A DNA stretch of 64,000 nucleotides, taken from contig NZ_JABAID010000008.1 in assembly GCF_012641335.1 (NCBI RefSeq), positions 124,001-188,000 of the forward strand, in the 5' to 3' direction. This document shows, piece after piece, positions 8,841-17,007 of the stretch (its first letter is position 1; every line of letters starts with the position of its first letter). The position numbers were made by a program, and so were the translations under genes. The notes under the pieces are model-generated. The model was given only the letters and a program-made list of their open reading frames with translations. It did not search any database and was not told the DNA's origin. This DNA comes from Novosphingobium sp. ERN07. Lineage in GTDB: Bacteria > Pseudomonadota > Alphaproteobacteria > Sphingomonadales > Sphingomonadaceae.

Positions 8841-10180
8841 TTCGTGTTGCTCCTGACGTGAACGCCGTCGAGAAAGACGATCTCGACCTCGATGCCGGTC
8901 GGCATCTCGACGACGGGTTGGTATTGTTCGGCGCGTTCGATGAGGTATTTGCTCACCGTGTCGGCGGCCTCGCCGGCGCCCTGGCCGATGCCGCCTGTTA
9001 CAATGTCGGTCGGCGAGAGCGCCTGACGCTTGCCGTCGGCCCCGATCTGGCCGGTGAAGACGCCATTGGCATTGGCGGAAAAACCCCGGCCAAAGCCGCC
9101 GACGATCCCAGCAAGCAGCGCCTGGCCAACAAGGCTGCCTTCGCGGCTAACGACGCGGCCACGCACGCCCGACTTGCCGGCAAAGCTGATGAAGCCTTTG
9201 ACCTCGCTCACCGCGTAGCGGCCGCCCGGCTGCGCGCAGGTCATGCGTGCGAGCTTCACGTAGACCTTCTCACTACTGAGATCGCCGCGGGCCGCGCCGT
9301 TGACGAGGCAACCGGTGATGTCGGTAGTCAGCACCTTGCCGCGCCGCATGACCGAGCGTGCCGGGCCGGTAATCCGCAGCACCACCGGGAGTGGATCGGT
9401 CTGGCTGGCAACACCGGTCGAGGCGTCGACACCGACAATGACCCGAGCCGGCGCATAGCTGTTAGGCGGCAGATAATCGGGGCTGTCCTGCAACAGGAGC
9501 TGCGAGGCGGCGGTGTCGCCGGCGGGCTTCTTGGGTCCGGCTCCGCCGGTCTCAAAGCTCATCAGGCTGACCTTGGCGTCCGCTGCCGGGCCGTCGGCAC
9601 CTTGCCGGTTTGCTCCTGGGGTCGGGATGCCAACACCCGGATTGACACCAGGACCATAGGCTGGTGGCGGAATGACTGGAGTAGCCGGCGCGCGCGAGGC
9701 CTGGTCGAGCTGCGCTTTCAAGGCCGCGTTTTCTGCCGAGATCGCATCGATCGCGTGCTGGCCGTCGGTGCGCATCTGCGCATTTTCGGTCTTGAGCGCG
9801 GCGAGCTGCTGTTCGAGCTCGGGGCGCGACACCTGGCCTTCCTTGAGCGCCTTGATCTCCCGGTCCTGTGCATCGGCCCGGTTGCCGTAGGTCGCGACGA
9901 ACTCGCGTTCGGACAGGTTGCGATTAACGAGCCCTCCGGTGTCGATCGACACCGCCTCGCCGGAAGCACCCGAACCTTTGCCTTTGTCGCCGCTGAACAG
10001 GAACGTCGCGCCGCCGATGAGGGCTAGGGCGCCAACACCAATCAGCAAAGCCTTCTGGCGCTGGGCGATCTGGCGATTGAGGTTACGGCGTCCGACTTCG
10101 CGCCGGCTTTCCGGAGTGGCGGCCACCTGGCTGTTGTCGGCGGCGGGTTCAGCGCCCGTCCGTTCGGTTTCGTGTGCCAT
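8837..10180 (-). CDS. traB: TraB, T4SS core channel protein (VirB10-like)
   Basis: This 447-residue protein starts with a cytoplasmic N-terminus, followed by one membrane helix at about residues 44-62. Next comes a predicted coiled coil (about 85-150, ALKTENAQMR type), a proline-rich linker (about 170-200) and a C-terminal TrbI/VirB10 beta-barrel domain (about 225-420). TraB spans the periplasm and links inner and outer membrane parts of the channel. The ATG at 10180 overlaps the traK stop codon by one base. Confidence 0.94.
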   Translation of the reverse strand: MAHETERTGAEPAADNSQVAATPESRREVGRRNLNRQIAQRQKALLIGVGALALIGGATFLFSGDKGKGSGASGEAVSIDTGGLVNRNLSEREFVATYGNRADAQDREIKALKEGQVSRPELEQQLAALKTENAQMRTDGQHAIDAISAENAALKAQLDQASRAPATPVIPPPAYGPGVNPGVGIPTPGANRQGADGPAADAKVSLMSFETGGAGPKKPAGDTAASQLLLQDSPDYLPPNSYAPARVIVGVDASTGVASQTDPLPVVLRITGPARSVMRRGKVLTTDITGCLVNGAARGDLSSEKVYVKLARMTCAQPGGRYAVSEVKGFISFAGKSGVRGRVVSREGSLVGQALLAGIVGGFGRGFSANANGVFTGQIGADGKRQALSPTDIVTGGIGQGAGEAADTVSKYLIERAEQYQPVVEMPTGIEVEIVFLDGVHVRSNTK

Positions 10181-10986
10181 TACTCGAGCCCTCCCTTGCG
10201 GAAGACAAGGAAGGCGCTGGTCGTCTCGCCGGGACGCAGCGCATCGCGGGCATAGGCAAAGGCGATTGTTCCGGCCGGGCCCTCACGGTCGGCCGCGAGG
10301 TCGAGCGGCTCCTTGCCAAGGTTGCGCAGGACAAGGCGCTGACCGACGAGCTCGGCGCCGGAGTATTCCGCGACCAGCTGGACCTCGATCCCTCCGGTTT
10401 TGCGGGGGAGCCCCAGTTCGGCGCGGGCCGTAAAGCCGGGAAGCACCGCATCCCCCGCCATGGCTTCGATCAGGCGGATCGCGGTCTCATCGGGACCTGC
10501 CGCCTGCTCCCAGTCTTCGGCGTCATGGGTCTTCAGCGCCGGGTTGGTGACGAAGATCTGGCTCGCCTCTTGGGCGGCCGTCCGGCACGCGAATTTGTAG
10601 ACGTAGCCCGCCTTGCTCGTCGCGAAGAAGCTGACCCGGTCGGCGGCAAACTGCGGCGGCACCGAAATGTAGATGTCGCCGCGGACCGGCTCATGGGTCA
10701 CGGTGAAATCGTTGTAGGGATAGGCGCTGGCGATCTTCGAGACGTTGGCAAAGCCATCGCCCACCAGCGCGATGCGCGTCAGCTCGCTGCGCGAGAGCAC
10801 GCAGTCGATCTTGGCGTTGTCGGCAGCTTCGACGAACTGATCGGCGAAGGCCGGCGACGCGCTGAACGCGAGGGCGCACAGGGCGGCGCCGAGCGCCTTG
10901 AAACCGGTGTCGATACGGCGAGTGACGCCTATTCCGAAACAGGCGAGACCGGCGCCAAGCGCGGTCGTTGGGGTAAGATAGCTCAT
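10180..10986 (-). CDS. traK: TraK, T4SS outer core protein (VirB9-like)
   Basis: This 268-residue protein has a signal peptide cut near SASPAFADQF (about residue 49). Mature motifs resemble TraK, with VRGDIYISVPPQF in the N-terminal domain and LVGQRLVLRNLGKEPLDL near the C-terminus. TraK binds TraB and TraV in the outer-membrane core. The signal peptide is preceded by an unusually long stretch with an extra hydrophobic segment at residues 8-20, so a later start is possible; no ATG occurs between residue 2 and the signal core. Confidence 0.88.
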   Translation of the reverse strand: MSYLTPTTALGAGLACFGIGVTRRIDTGFKALGAALCALAFSASPAFADQFVEAADNAKIDCVLSRSELTRIALVGDGFANVSKIASAYPYNDFTVTHEPVRGDIYISVPPQFAADRVSFFATSKAGYVYKFACRTAAQEASQIFVTNPALKTHDAEDWEQAAGPDETAIRLIEAMAGDAVLPGFTARAELGLPRKTGGIEVQLVAEYSGAELVGQRLVLRNLGKEPLDLAADREGPAGTIAFAYARDALRPGETTSAFLVFRKGGLE

Positions 10987-10994
10987 GGCTGTCT

Positions 10995-11558
10995 TCAGTC
11001 CTTCTGGCTTTGGTCTTGCAGCTGCTCGAAGCCGACGAGGCCGAGGGCGAGGCCATGCCGGCTCCAGCGGAACCGGAAGCTGCGATCGTTGCTGGCGATC
11101 ACCTGCGCGCCGACGAAGGTCTTGAGCGTGCCGGTGACGGTCGAAGTGAGGGCGGCCGGATCGACCTCCATCTTGCGGATGACGAAGGCCTGGCTGATGT
11201 CCGAGCCGCGCTGCTCGTCGACGATCTTGACGAGCTCGGCCTTGAGGCGGCCGTGAGCGGCCGGATCGGCGAGCTTCAGGATCTCGGCCATCCAGTAGTC
11301 GAGGCCTTGTGGGCTCCGGTTGAGCAGCATCAGCGCGGTGTCGCGGGTGACGAGCTCGAGGTAATGCGCGTCAGGTCCGGCACTGGAGAGCGAGAGCCGT
11401 TCGCTGGTCACCGGGACCAGCACGACTTCCCGCTCCCGGGTTGCTGCCGCACCCACGCCGAACAGCGTAGTGACAGCGAGGCCGCTGGCGACCAGCGCCA
11501 GCCAATTGCGCTGACGCAGGTATTTCTGGGCCTCTTCGTATGCGAATTCTGCGCGCAT
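10995..11558 (-). CDS. traE: TraE, T4SS inner-membrane protein (VirB8-like)
   Basis: This 187-residue protein has a short cytoplasmic N-terminus, one membrane helix at about residues 20-38, and a periplasmic VirB8-like domain. Typical TraE stretches include YLELVTRDTALMLLNRSP and FVIRKMEVDP. It is an assembly scaffold of the inner-membrane complex. It lies 8 bases before traK and 12 bases after traL. Confidence 0.92.
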   Translation of the reverse strand: MRAEFAYEEAQKYLRQRNWLALVASGLAVTTLFGVGAAATREREVVLVPVTSERLSLSSAGPDAHYLELVTRDTALMLLNRSPQGLDYWMAEILKLADPAAHGRLKAELVKIVDEQRGSDISQAFVIRKMEVDPAALTSTVTGTLKTFVGAQVIASNDRSFRFRWSRHGLALGLVGFEQLQDQSQKD

Positions 11559-11570
11559 CGCTCGTCTCCC

Positions 11571-11858
11571 TCAGCCGGCCAGGAGGCGGCAATGGGAGGG
11601 CGGCGTGGCTTTCAGCCCGAGGAAACCCCCGGGCATGTACCAGTAGGCAGCATGCACCAGCGCCGAGCCCGCGTTTCCGGACTTCGCCTTCCGCAAGACG
11701 AACCAGGTCGCAAAGGCGAGAGCGATCCCGATGAAGATGTGCTGCGCCAGGATCCCCCAGGCAAAGGGGATCAGCAGCCCCGCGAACTCGTCGATGGTCC
11801 AGAAGCCAATGAGCTCCGGATCGTCGAGCCGTTGGGGTACGAGGTACTTGTCAGCCAT
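11571..11858 (-). CDS. traL: TraL, conjugal pilus assembly protein
   Basis: This 95-residue protein starts with the hallmark TraL N-terminus (YLVPQRLDDPELIGFWTIDE). Two close hydrophobic segments at about residues 26-55 follow, and a terminal segment contains the AAYWYMPGGF motif. It is the VirB3 counterpart in the inner membrane and always sits next to the pilin gene. Length matches the family (about 90-100). Confidence 0.93.
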   Translation of the reverse strand: MADKYLVPQRLDDPELIGFWTIDEFAGLLIPFAWGILAQHIFIGIALAFATWFVLRKAKSGNAGSALVHAAYWYMPGGFLGLKATPPSHCRLLAG

Positions 11859-11892
11859 GATGCCGCCCTCCCGCCGTGACCGGATCCGCTGT

Positions 11893-12207
11893 TCAGATGA
11901 CCGCGGTCACGACCGAGGTGACGATCGGCACGCCAGTGCCGACGCCGATGCCGACGCCCACGGGAACGGCGATCTGACCGAGCGTGAAGCGGCCCGAAGC
12001 GAGGCCGATGAGGCCGCCCGCGAGGCTGAGCACGGTGATGATCTTGCCGCCCGAGCCCTCGAGAAAATCGGTGAACTTCACGAGAGCGGGATCGAAGGTG
12101 GTGTCGGCGCCGGCATAGGCCGCGCCGGCACCGGCGAGGGCAACCAGTGCGGGCAGGATGTAGTCCTTGAGCTGGGTGCGCCGGGCAAACTGGAGAGGGG
12201 TATTCAT
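11893..12207 (-). CDS. traA: TraA, conjugative pilin precursor
   Basis: This 104-residue protein is a small hydrophobic pilin. A leader-like segment (about residues 15-35, ending near AYAGAD) is followed by two hydrophobic helices (about 55-72 and 78-104) joined by a short SGRFTL loop, the pilin topology. The ATG at 12207 is chosen over the longer open frame to 12333, because the extra part is basic and unlike pilin leaders. It is the first gene of the transfer operon, directly before traL. Confidence 0.85.
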   Translation of the reverse strand: MNTPLQFARRTQLKDYILPALVALAGAGAAYAGADTTFDPALVKFTDFLEGSGGKIITVLSLAGGLIGLASGRFTLGQIAVPVGVGIGVGTGVPIVTSVVTAVI

Positions 12208-12579
12208 GAGGCAGGGCCTTTCGAGGGTTGAAGGAGCAGCGAGCGGTCGGCCCGTTCGCTGTCTGTTCTTCGTGATCCCTCGATGCCCCTGTAGGAAATC
12301 GCGACCGTTGTTTGGGGCCTGCCGGCCAAGCAAAAAGCGACATCAAGAGGTGCGCGAGCCGGCAATCGCGCTGCCTCGATCTCCTTGAGCGCCAATCAGG
12401 CCGAAGATCGCGCCAATGACGCCGGAAACCGCGCCAGATCGGCCGATTTCTGCGCGAATCGCAAGAGATGCCTGATTCGCGCCTTCCTCTTTGTTCCTTT
12501 TATGTTCTTTTCATTTTCCTACACCCGTCCTCTTCCGATAGCCGGTGAGTCGATCATGCTAGCCAGAGGAGAAACAACC
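12208..12579. promoter_or_regulatory. Divergent control region between traA and the XRE-type regulator
   Basis: This 372-bp gap separates the leftward transfer operon from the rightward regulator genes, so both promoters should lie here. The clearest structure is a perfect inverted repeat with 9-bp arms (GCGCGAATC at 12452-12460, GATTCGCGC at 12474-12482; arm centres 22 bp apart). It is suited to a dimeric HTH regulator. No convincing -35/-10 pair was found for traA. An open frame runs through part of it from 12385, but it is rejected in favour of the downstream start at 12580. Confidence 0.5.
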
Positions 12580-13068
12580 GTGATCGACATGGGCGTACTT
12601 GGTGAAAGCCAGACCCGGCGCGACCTCGCGCACCTTCTGCACACCGCAGTCGAACTGAGTGGCCGCAATCGCTGCGAAATTGCGCGTGAGGCAGACCTTC
12701 ATAAGGATGCACTGCGTCGGACGCTGTGCGGCGAGAGAAGCCCGAGCCTTGGCGAAGCGCTGCGCATCCTCGCTTCAGCAGGCATGGCGCCGCATGCTCA
12801 CCTGCTGCTGTTCTTGGGAGCCGGTGGCGATCAGGCAACCCGCTGGCTTCAGACCGACATTGCCCTATTCTTCGAGGAACTGGTCGGCGAACTTCCCTCC
12901 GCCCTTGAGCGGGTTCTTGGAAACCAGGTACATGACGTGAAGCCCCGTTGGGCCAAGGGAACGGCGCACCGCGTCGCGCGGCTTCTGGCTGATCACATCG
13001 ACGAGCTCGAACGCAAGGATGCGTTGCTGGGTGAAGGCAGCGCGAGCTTTGGAGGGCGCAATGGCTGA
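12580..13068 (+). CDS. XRE-type HTH transcriptional regulator of the transfer region
   Basis: The protein has 162 residues when started at GTG 12580, chosen because a strong Shine-Dalgarno (AGAGGAG, 12565-12571) lies 8 bases upstream; an ATG at 12556 lacks one. Residues about 20-70 form a lambda-repressor-like HTH (CEIAREADLHKDALRRTLCG followed by SPSLGEALRILASAG). The rest is helical with no known domain. It is divergent from traA and overlaps the AlpA-type gene, so it is a likely regulator of transfer or excision. Confidence 0.75.
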   Translation: MIDMGVLGESQTRRDLAHLLHTAVELSGRNRCEIAREADLHKDALRRTLCGERSPSLGEALRILASAGMAPHAHLLLFLGAGGDQATRWLQTDIALFFEELVGELPSALERVLGNQVHDVKPRWAKGTAHRVARLLADHIDELERKDALLGEGSASFGGRNG

Positions 13069-13276
13069 AACAGAACCGGCGCCGGCACCCGAGCAACGCA
13101 GGATCACCCGCTTGATCCGGTTCAAGGAAGTTCAGCATCGCGTCGGCCTCGGTCGGTCGACGATCTACCGGTGGATGTCCGAAGGGAAGTTCCCGAAACC
13201 GGTTCAGCTTGGGGGATATGCCGTCGCGTGGGCAGAAGACGACATTCAGCTCTGGATCTCCGCCAGATTAGGATGA
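13061..13276 (+). CDS. AlpA-family (excisionase/MerR-like HTH) regulator
   Basis: This 71-residue protein has the AlpA signature: IRFKEVQHRVGLGRSTIYRW, then a wing (EGKFPKPVQLG) and WAEDDIQLWI. AlpA proteins activate integrase or excision genes of prophages and integrative elements. The ATG at 13061 is preceded by GGAGGG (13051-13056) and overlaps the end of the XRE-type gene by 8 bases, so the two are translated together. A longer frame from 13019 exists but lacks a ribosome binding site. Confidence 0.85.
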   Translation: MAETEPAPAPEQRRITRLIRFKEVQHRVGLGRSTIYRWMSEGKFPKPVQLGGYAVAWAEDDIQLWISARLG

Positions 13277-13301
13277 GCGCAGAAAATTCGGCGATCTCGA
13301 G

Positions 13302-13922
13302 TTAGATCAGTCGACCCTGTCCCTCCGATGCCTTGCTCCGACGTTTCTGACGGCGCTTGAAGGTCCAGGGCGGCTCCGGATTGTCCATCGCCCATAGGCC
13401 CCGCCGATCCCGCCGGGCATCATCTTGCGCCTCGAAGTATTCTGCTTCGCGATCAAACGAATATTGCTCGGTCACCCAAGCCCACCCGTTCACGATCATC
13501 TCGAGCTCGATATTGCGCGTGACAGGGCGCGCTCGCCTGACTGAACCGCCGCCCCGCTTGCCTTCGTGATAATAGTCGACCGTGCCGACGTCCATTTGCT
13601 CGGTCAGGAACGCCATACACAAAACCCGCTTGTACGGGTCGATGGGCATGTAGCCAGTCGACTCTTTGCCGACCGGGTCAAGGCGAAGCTCCTTGCTCGC
13701 GATGAGACCTGCCAAAAAGTCTCTGGCTTCCGGACCGAACGGTTGCTCCATTTCGGGCGCGTCGATGAACGCAAAGCGGAAGGGGACGCGTTCGACCCAA
13801 GCCTCACGATAGGGATGCCAGACGCTTGCCAGGAAGCCGTCGCCGTCGAATACTTTTTGGACAGCCGCCTTCAATACCTCGTCGGGACCTGCAGGGCCTG
13901 GATCATCGGGAACGATGATCAT
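13302..13922 (-). CDS. Thermonuclease-family (SNase-like) nuclease
   Basis: This 206-residue protein has an SNase fold. The acid pair of the first loop is present (DGDG, Asp26 and Asp28), then Arg49 (PFRFAFIDAPE), Asp54 and Glu57, and Arg99 (DPYKRV). These match the catalytic Arg-Glu-Arg set of staphylococcal nuclease. The C-terminal RRGLWA and PEPPWTFKRR are typical of bacterial SNase-like proteins, with a basic tail. No signal peptide is seen, so it probably acts in the cytoplasm. It overlaps the TPR gene upstream by 20 bases and is probably translationally coupled to it. Confidence 0.88.
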   Translation of the reverse strand: MIIVPDDPGPAGPDEVLKAAVQKVFDGDGFLASVWHPYREAWVERVPFRFAFIDAPEMEQPFGPEARDFLAGLIASKELRLDPVGKESTGYMPIDPYKRVLCMAFLTEQMDVGTVDYYHEGKRGGGSVRRARPVTRNIELEMIVNGWAWVTEQYSFDREAEYFEAQDDARRDRRGLWAMDNPEPPWTFKRRQKRRSKASEGQGRLI

Positions 13923-15048
13923 GCCTACCTGCCTCGGCTAATGCGGTGTGATCCTCACTGTTCAGCGTTTGCGCGGATTTCGAATGGGTGGCGGATGGAC
14001 CTTTGCCGGGCCAACTCCGGAGCCAAGCAAAGCGTTCGGGATCCTGGCGAAGAAGAAATTCACGAATGCGCTGCTGTTCCTGCAAGGGAGAGCGCATCAG
14101 CAACCCTCGCAATTCATGGTCGATCGCTTGGCGCGGCGCTCCCAGGCTCTCGGCCTTTGCATACCATTCGTGCCCTGTTGGGAGGTCCCCAAACTCGATG
14201 TGAACAGCGCCCAACAACGTGCATGGCCTGTAATCACTTGAGGTCAGTTCATGCGCTTCGCTTGCCAGTGCCTTCGCCTCGTCAAAGCGGCGTAGGTCAC
14301 GCATTGCTCCGCCGCGCGTTGTCGCCAAGGCCGATCTGAGTTTGCGATTTGCCCCGACCTTTGCCAAGGCCGCCTCGGTCAGACGCAAAGCTCGCTCCGG
14401 TTCACCAGCCTTACGCCAATGCCCGCTCGCATTCACGACATTCCAGGGGTCACCGCTGCTTTCCCACGCTTTGGTCAGGGCTGCGGCTTCCAATCCATGC
14501 CAGGCTCTCTGCAGCTCGTCGGTCCAGCAGTAATCGGCCTCAGTCTTTAGCCACGCGAGGTCCTCGACATTGAGGCGTTGCCCGTTGGCGACTTGCCTAA
14601 GAAGCGCCATCACACGCCGATAATCTTCGCTTTCGATATATCCCACGCCGAAGCGCTGTCGCAGCTCTTTGGCTTCTCGCTTTCGACGGAGTGCCGGATT
14701 GTTCGCCATGGCGGCAAAGGTCGCCTTGACGGCAGCCGCCCTGGCCTCAGTGCGTTCTGCCAATTCTGCCGCATCCTTCAGGGCCTTGACCGAAGCCTCT
14801 TCAATGCGCGCTGCCTGCTCTCGCTGGGCCGCGGCTTGAAACTCCTCCAGCGTTGCCTGGCCTTCCGCCAAGGCATCGAGCGCACGCAGGCCAGTCGTGA
14901 CGAGAAACTGCCGCTGTAACACGGTCACCTGCTCACCTGCATCAATCTTCAAGAGAATGCCGTACAACCGGGCACCCACTTGAGTGGCGCCGGGGAGGTC
15001 CTCAAGGAAATATCGCTGCGCCAAATCGGCGTGCAGAGATCGTGTCAT
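13903..15048 (-). CDS. TPR-repeat protein of unknown function, paired with the SNase-like nuclease
   Basis: This 381-residue protein has no signal peptide. Residues about 75-150 are a charged helical, coiled-coil-like stretch rich in Ala, Glu and Arg. Residues about 200-330 carry tetratricopeptide-like helix pairs (WRKAGEPERALRLTEAALAK, LRRFDEAKALASEAHEL, and a third around EWYAKAESLG). TPR proteins mediate protein contacts, so a role as partner or sensor for the nuclease is possible but only inferred from the 20-base overlap. It is divergent from the fusion gene at 15201. Confidence 0.7.
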   Translation of the reverse strand: MTRSLHADLAQRYFLEDLPGATQVGARLYGILLKIDAGEQVTVLQRQFLVTTGLRALDALAEGQATLEEFQAAAQREQAARIEEASVKALKDAAELAERTEARAAAVKATFAAMANNPALRRKREAKELRQRFGVGYIESEDYRRVMALLRQVANGQRLNVEDLAWLKTEADYCWTDELQRAWHGLEAAALTKAWESSGDPWNVVNASGHWRKAGEPERALRLTEAALAKVGANRKLRSALATTRGGAMRDLRRFDEAKALASEAHELTSSDYRPCTLLGAVHIEFGDLPTGHEWYAKAESLGAPRQAIDHELRGLLMRSPLQEQQRIREFLLRQDPERFAWLRSWPGKGPSATHSKSAQTLNSEDHTALAEAGRHDHRSR

Positions 15049-15200
15049 GGCCCCTTGTCGCGTCTGTGGTCCTCTGCACCGAGGATATCTTCAATTCCGA
15101 TATCGTGCGACTTTCTATGTGGCACGCTGGCCTTTTGGTTCTCTTAACGCTTCAAAGCGAGCTCGTCGTATAACCGTGGGGCCTATTGTATCCTGTTGAC

Positions 15201-16505
15201 ATGATGCTGGAAGAAAAGAAGCTCGGCGCCATGCAAAGTGAATCGACCATCCGCCGCCTGCATGTCCCAGTATTGCGACCCGAAGACGTGATCCATCACC
15301 TCGGATCGCCAACGCATTGGCAGCCAGGTCGTTCTGCCAAATCGGTGACCGATCTCTGGTTTTCTGCGAACGGGCTTCCGCCTTCAGTGAAATCGGCTCT
15401 CGATCATGACCCCGCGTTCAAGGGAGCCACATTGGTCGATGCGTTTTTTGAGCGCCCGGTCGACCTTGGTGATGGTCAGCGACCGAGCCAGACCGATCTC
15501 ATGGCAATCCTTCGCCTTGATGGGCGTCTTGGCGTTCTGGCCGTTGAGGCGAAGGTGGACGAGACGTTCGGCCCAACAGTCCAGGAGTGGCTTTCAGAGG
15601 CAAAAGGGGATGCGACCGCACGCCCAGCCCGCCTGGAGCGGTTATGCCGAATTCTCGATCTCGATCCGGCGACGGTCGGGACAATCCGATACCAACTCAT
15701 TCACCGCACAGCCTCCGCAGTCATCGAAGCCCAACGCTATTGCGCGCGTGATGCAGCGATGATCGTTCAGAGCTTTTGCCCCAAACGCTCTTGGTTTGAC
15801 GACTACCGGACCTTTGCCGAGGCCATGGGTTTTCCAGACGCGCCAGTCGGCGCAATCAGTCCGGCAAAAGTCTGCGACGGCGTTGCACTGCGGATCGGAT
15901 GGGTAGCGGAGTCGAACGGGGGAGCGGTCAAGCGGCTCGGAACGGCACGCACCGTTCCTTCGCTCACGGAATTGGGCCGGGTACAGCTGTCGAAATCCTT
16001 CTTCATGCGCGACATGCTCTATTCGGAAGTTGCCATGATCCACGGGCTCAACAACGCGCCCGATGACCCCGAACTGGCCATCGAGGCCGGCAAGCGGCTG
16101 TGCGAGGAATTGCTCGAACCACTGCAGGATCACTGGGGGCGGATCGCCATCCGCTCGGCCTACCGCTCGTGCGAGGTGAACGGCTTCTGCAACGAGATGC
16201 AGCGCAAGAAGAAGGCCGGCTACACCTGTGCGTCCAACGAGAGCAACTACGCTGGACACATCTGGGATCGTCTTGACGCCGAGGGCCACATGGGAGCGAT
16301 GGCCTGCGTCGTGGTGCCGAGTTTCTGGGCGAAACATCAGGAGCCTGGCGATTGGCGAATCCTTGCGCGCTGGGTGCACGAGAACCTGCCCTATTCGACG
16401 CTCTACTTCTTTCCGACCTACTGGGCGTTCAACATCGGCTGGCATGAGCGGCCCGAGCGCACGATCAAAAGCTATGCGGAGCCGGCAGGCCTATTCACGC
16501 CTTAA
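15201..16505 (+). CDS. Fusion of a PD-(D/E)XK-like nuclease domain (DUF6946-like) and an M15-like peptidase domain
   Basis: This 434-residue protein has two parts. Residues about 10-220 contain an Asp (SQTDLMAIL, about 98) followed by VEAK (Glu about 115, Lys about 117), the pattern of PD-(D/E)XK nucleases; from memory it resembles DUF6946. Residues about 240-434 resemble an M15-like peptidase family of mobile elements, with SAYRS, NYAGHIWD (a His and an Asp) and FNIGWHE as possible zinc ligands. The start is uncertain: ATGs at 15201, 15204 and 15231 all lack a good ribosome binding site, and a TTG at 15186 is also possible. Domain calls are from motif reading only. Confidence 0.6.
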   Translation: MMLEEKKLGAMQSESTIRRLHVPVLRPEDVIHHLGSPTHWQPGRSAKSVTDLWFSANGLPPSVKSALDHDPAFKGATLVDAFFERPVDLGDGQRPSQTDLMAILRLDGRLGVLAVEAKVDETFGPTVQEWLSEAKGDATARPARLERLCRILDLDPATVGTIRYQLIHRTASAVIEAQRYCARDAAMIVQSFCPKRSWFDDYRTFAEAMGFPDAPVGAISPAKVCDGVALRIGWVAESNGGAVKRLGTARTVPSLTELGRVQLSKSFFMRDMLYSEVAMIHGLNNAPDDPELAIEAGKRLCEELLEPLQDHWGRIAIRSAYRSCEVNGFCNEMQRKKKAGYTCASNESNYAGHIWDRLDAEGHMGAMACVVVPSFWAKHQEPGDWRILARWVHENLPYSTLYFFPTYWAFNIGWHERPERTIKSYAEPAGLFTP

Positions 16506-16622
16506 GATGGAAAAGCGAACAGACGTGATCATGGCGGCAAGGTTGCCTGTCTCGGGTTGACGCCAAGTCAGCAATAACTCGACCGCACCCTCCCTTGCGC
16601 AATCAGCAAGCCTCCGTTAAGG

Positions 16623-16641
16623 CGTTACCTATTAGGTAACG
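16623..16641. promoter_or_regulatory. Palindromic operator candidate of the higBA pair
   Basis: A perfect inverted repeat, CGTTACCT-ATT-AGGTAACG, lies 16 bases before the TTG start of the toxin gene. The TTACCTATTAGGTAA core has the form of HigA-type autoregulatory operators. Confidence 0.65.
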
Positions 16642-16657
16642 AAAATGAGCCAATCTC

Positions 16658-16993
16658 TTGGATATCGATTTTCGAAAGCGCAAGCTCGAAAAGACCTTCA
16701 ATGCGCAGGCAGAATTGCTCAGAGCTTATGGGGCACCCATGGCCAAGGCGATAATGAAGCGCATGACGGTGCTTCGGGCTGCGCGCGACCTGAGCCTGGT
16801 GCCCGTTACGCCTCCCGAACGAAGGCACCAGCTGACCGAGGACCGGGATGAGCAGTATGCAGTCGATTTGGTTCATCCCAAGCGCCTGATCTTTGAAGTC
16901 AGCCATGATCCAATCCCTCGCAACGAAGACGGGGGAATCGATTTAACCAAGGTGACAGCGATAACGATCGTCGAAGTGGTCGATTATCACTGA
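16658..16993 (+). CDS. higB: HigB-like toxin of a type II toxin-antitoxin pair
   Basis: This 111-residue protein of the RelE/ParE superfamily has the HigB-type N-terminus (MDIDFRKRKLEKTFN) and the C-terminal core YAVDLVHPKRLIFEV and ITIVEVVDYH. HigB toxins usually cut mRNA on the ribosome. The start is TTG at 16658; an in-frame stop at 16646-16648 excludes anything longer, and family proteins begin at this point. Its stop overlaps the earliest possible start of the antitoxin gene (TGATG), the usual toxin-first order. Confidence 0.85.
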   Translation: MDIDFRKRKLEKTFNAQAELLRAYGAPMAKAIMKRMTVLRAARDLSLVPVTPPERRHQLTEDRDEQYAVDLVHPKRLIFEVSHDPIPRNEDGGIDLTKVTAITIVEVVDYH

Positions 16994-17007
16994 TGGAGAA
17001 TGCAACG

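Noticed and set aside
12385..12579. Upstream extension of the XRE-type regulator
   Set aside because: It contains a hydrophobic stretch and the operator-like inverted repeat, and the strong ribosome binding site belongs to GTG 12580.
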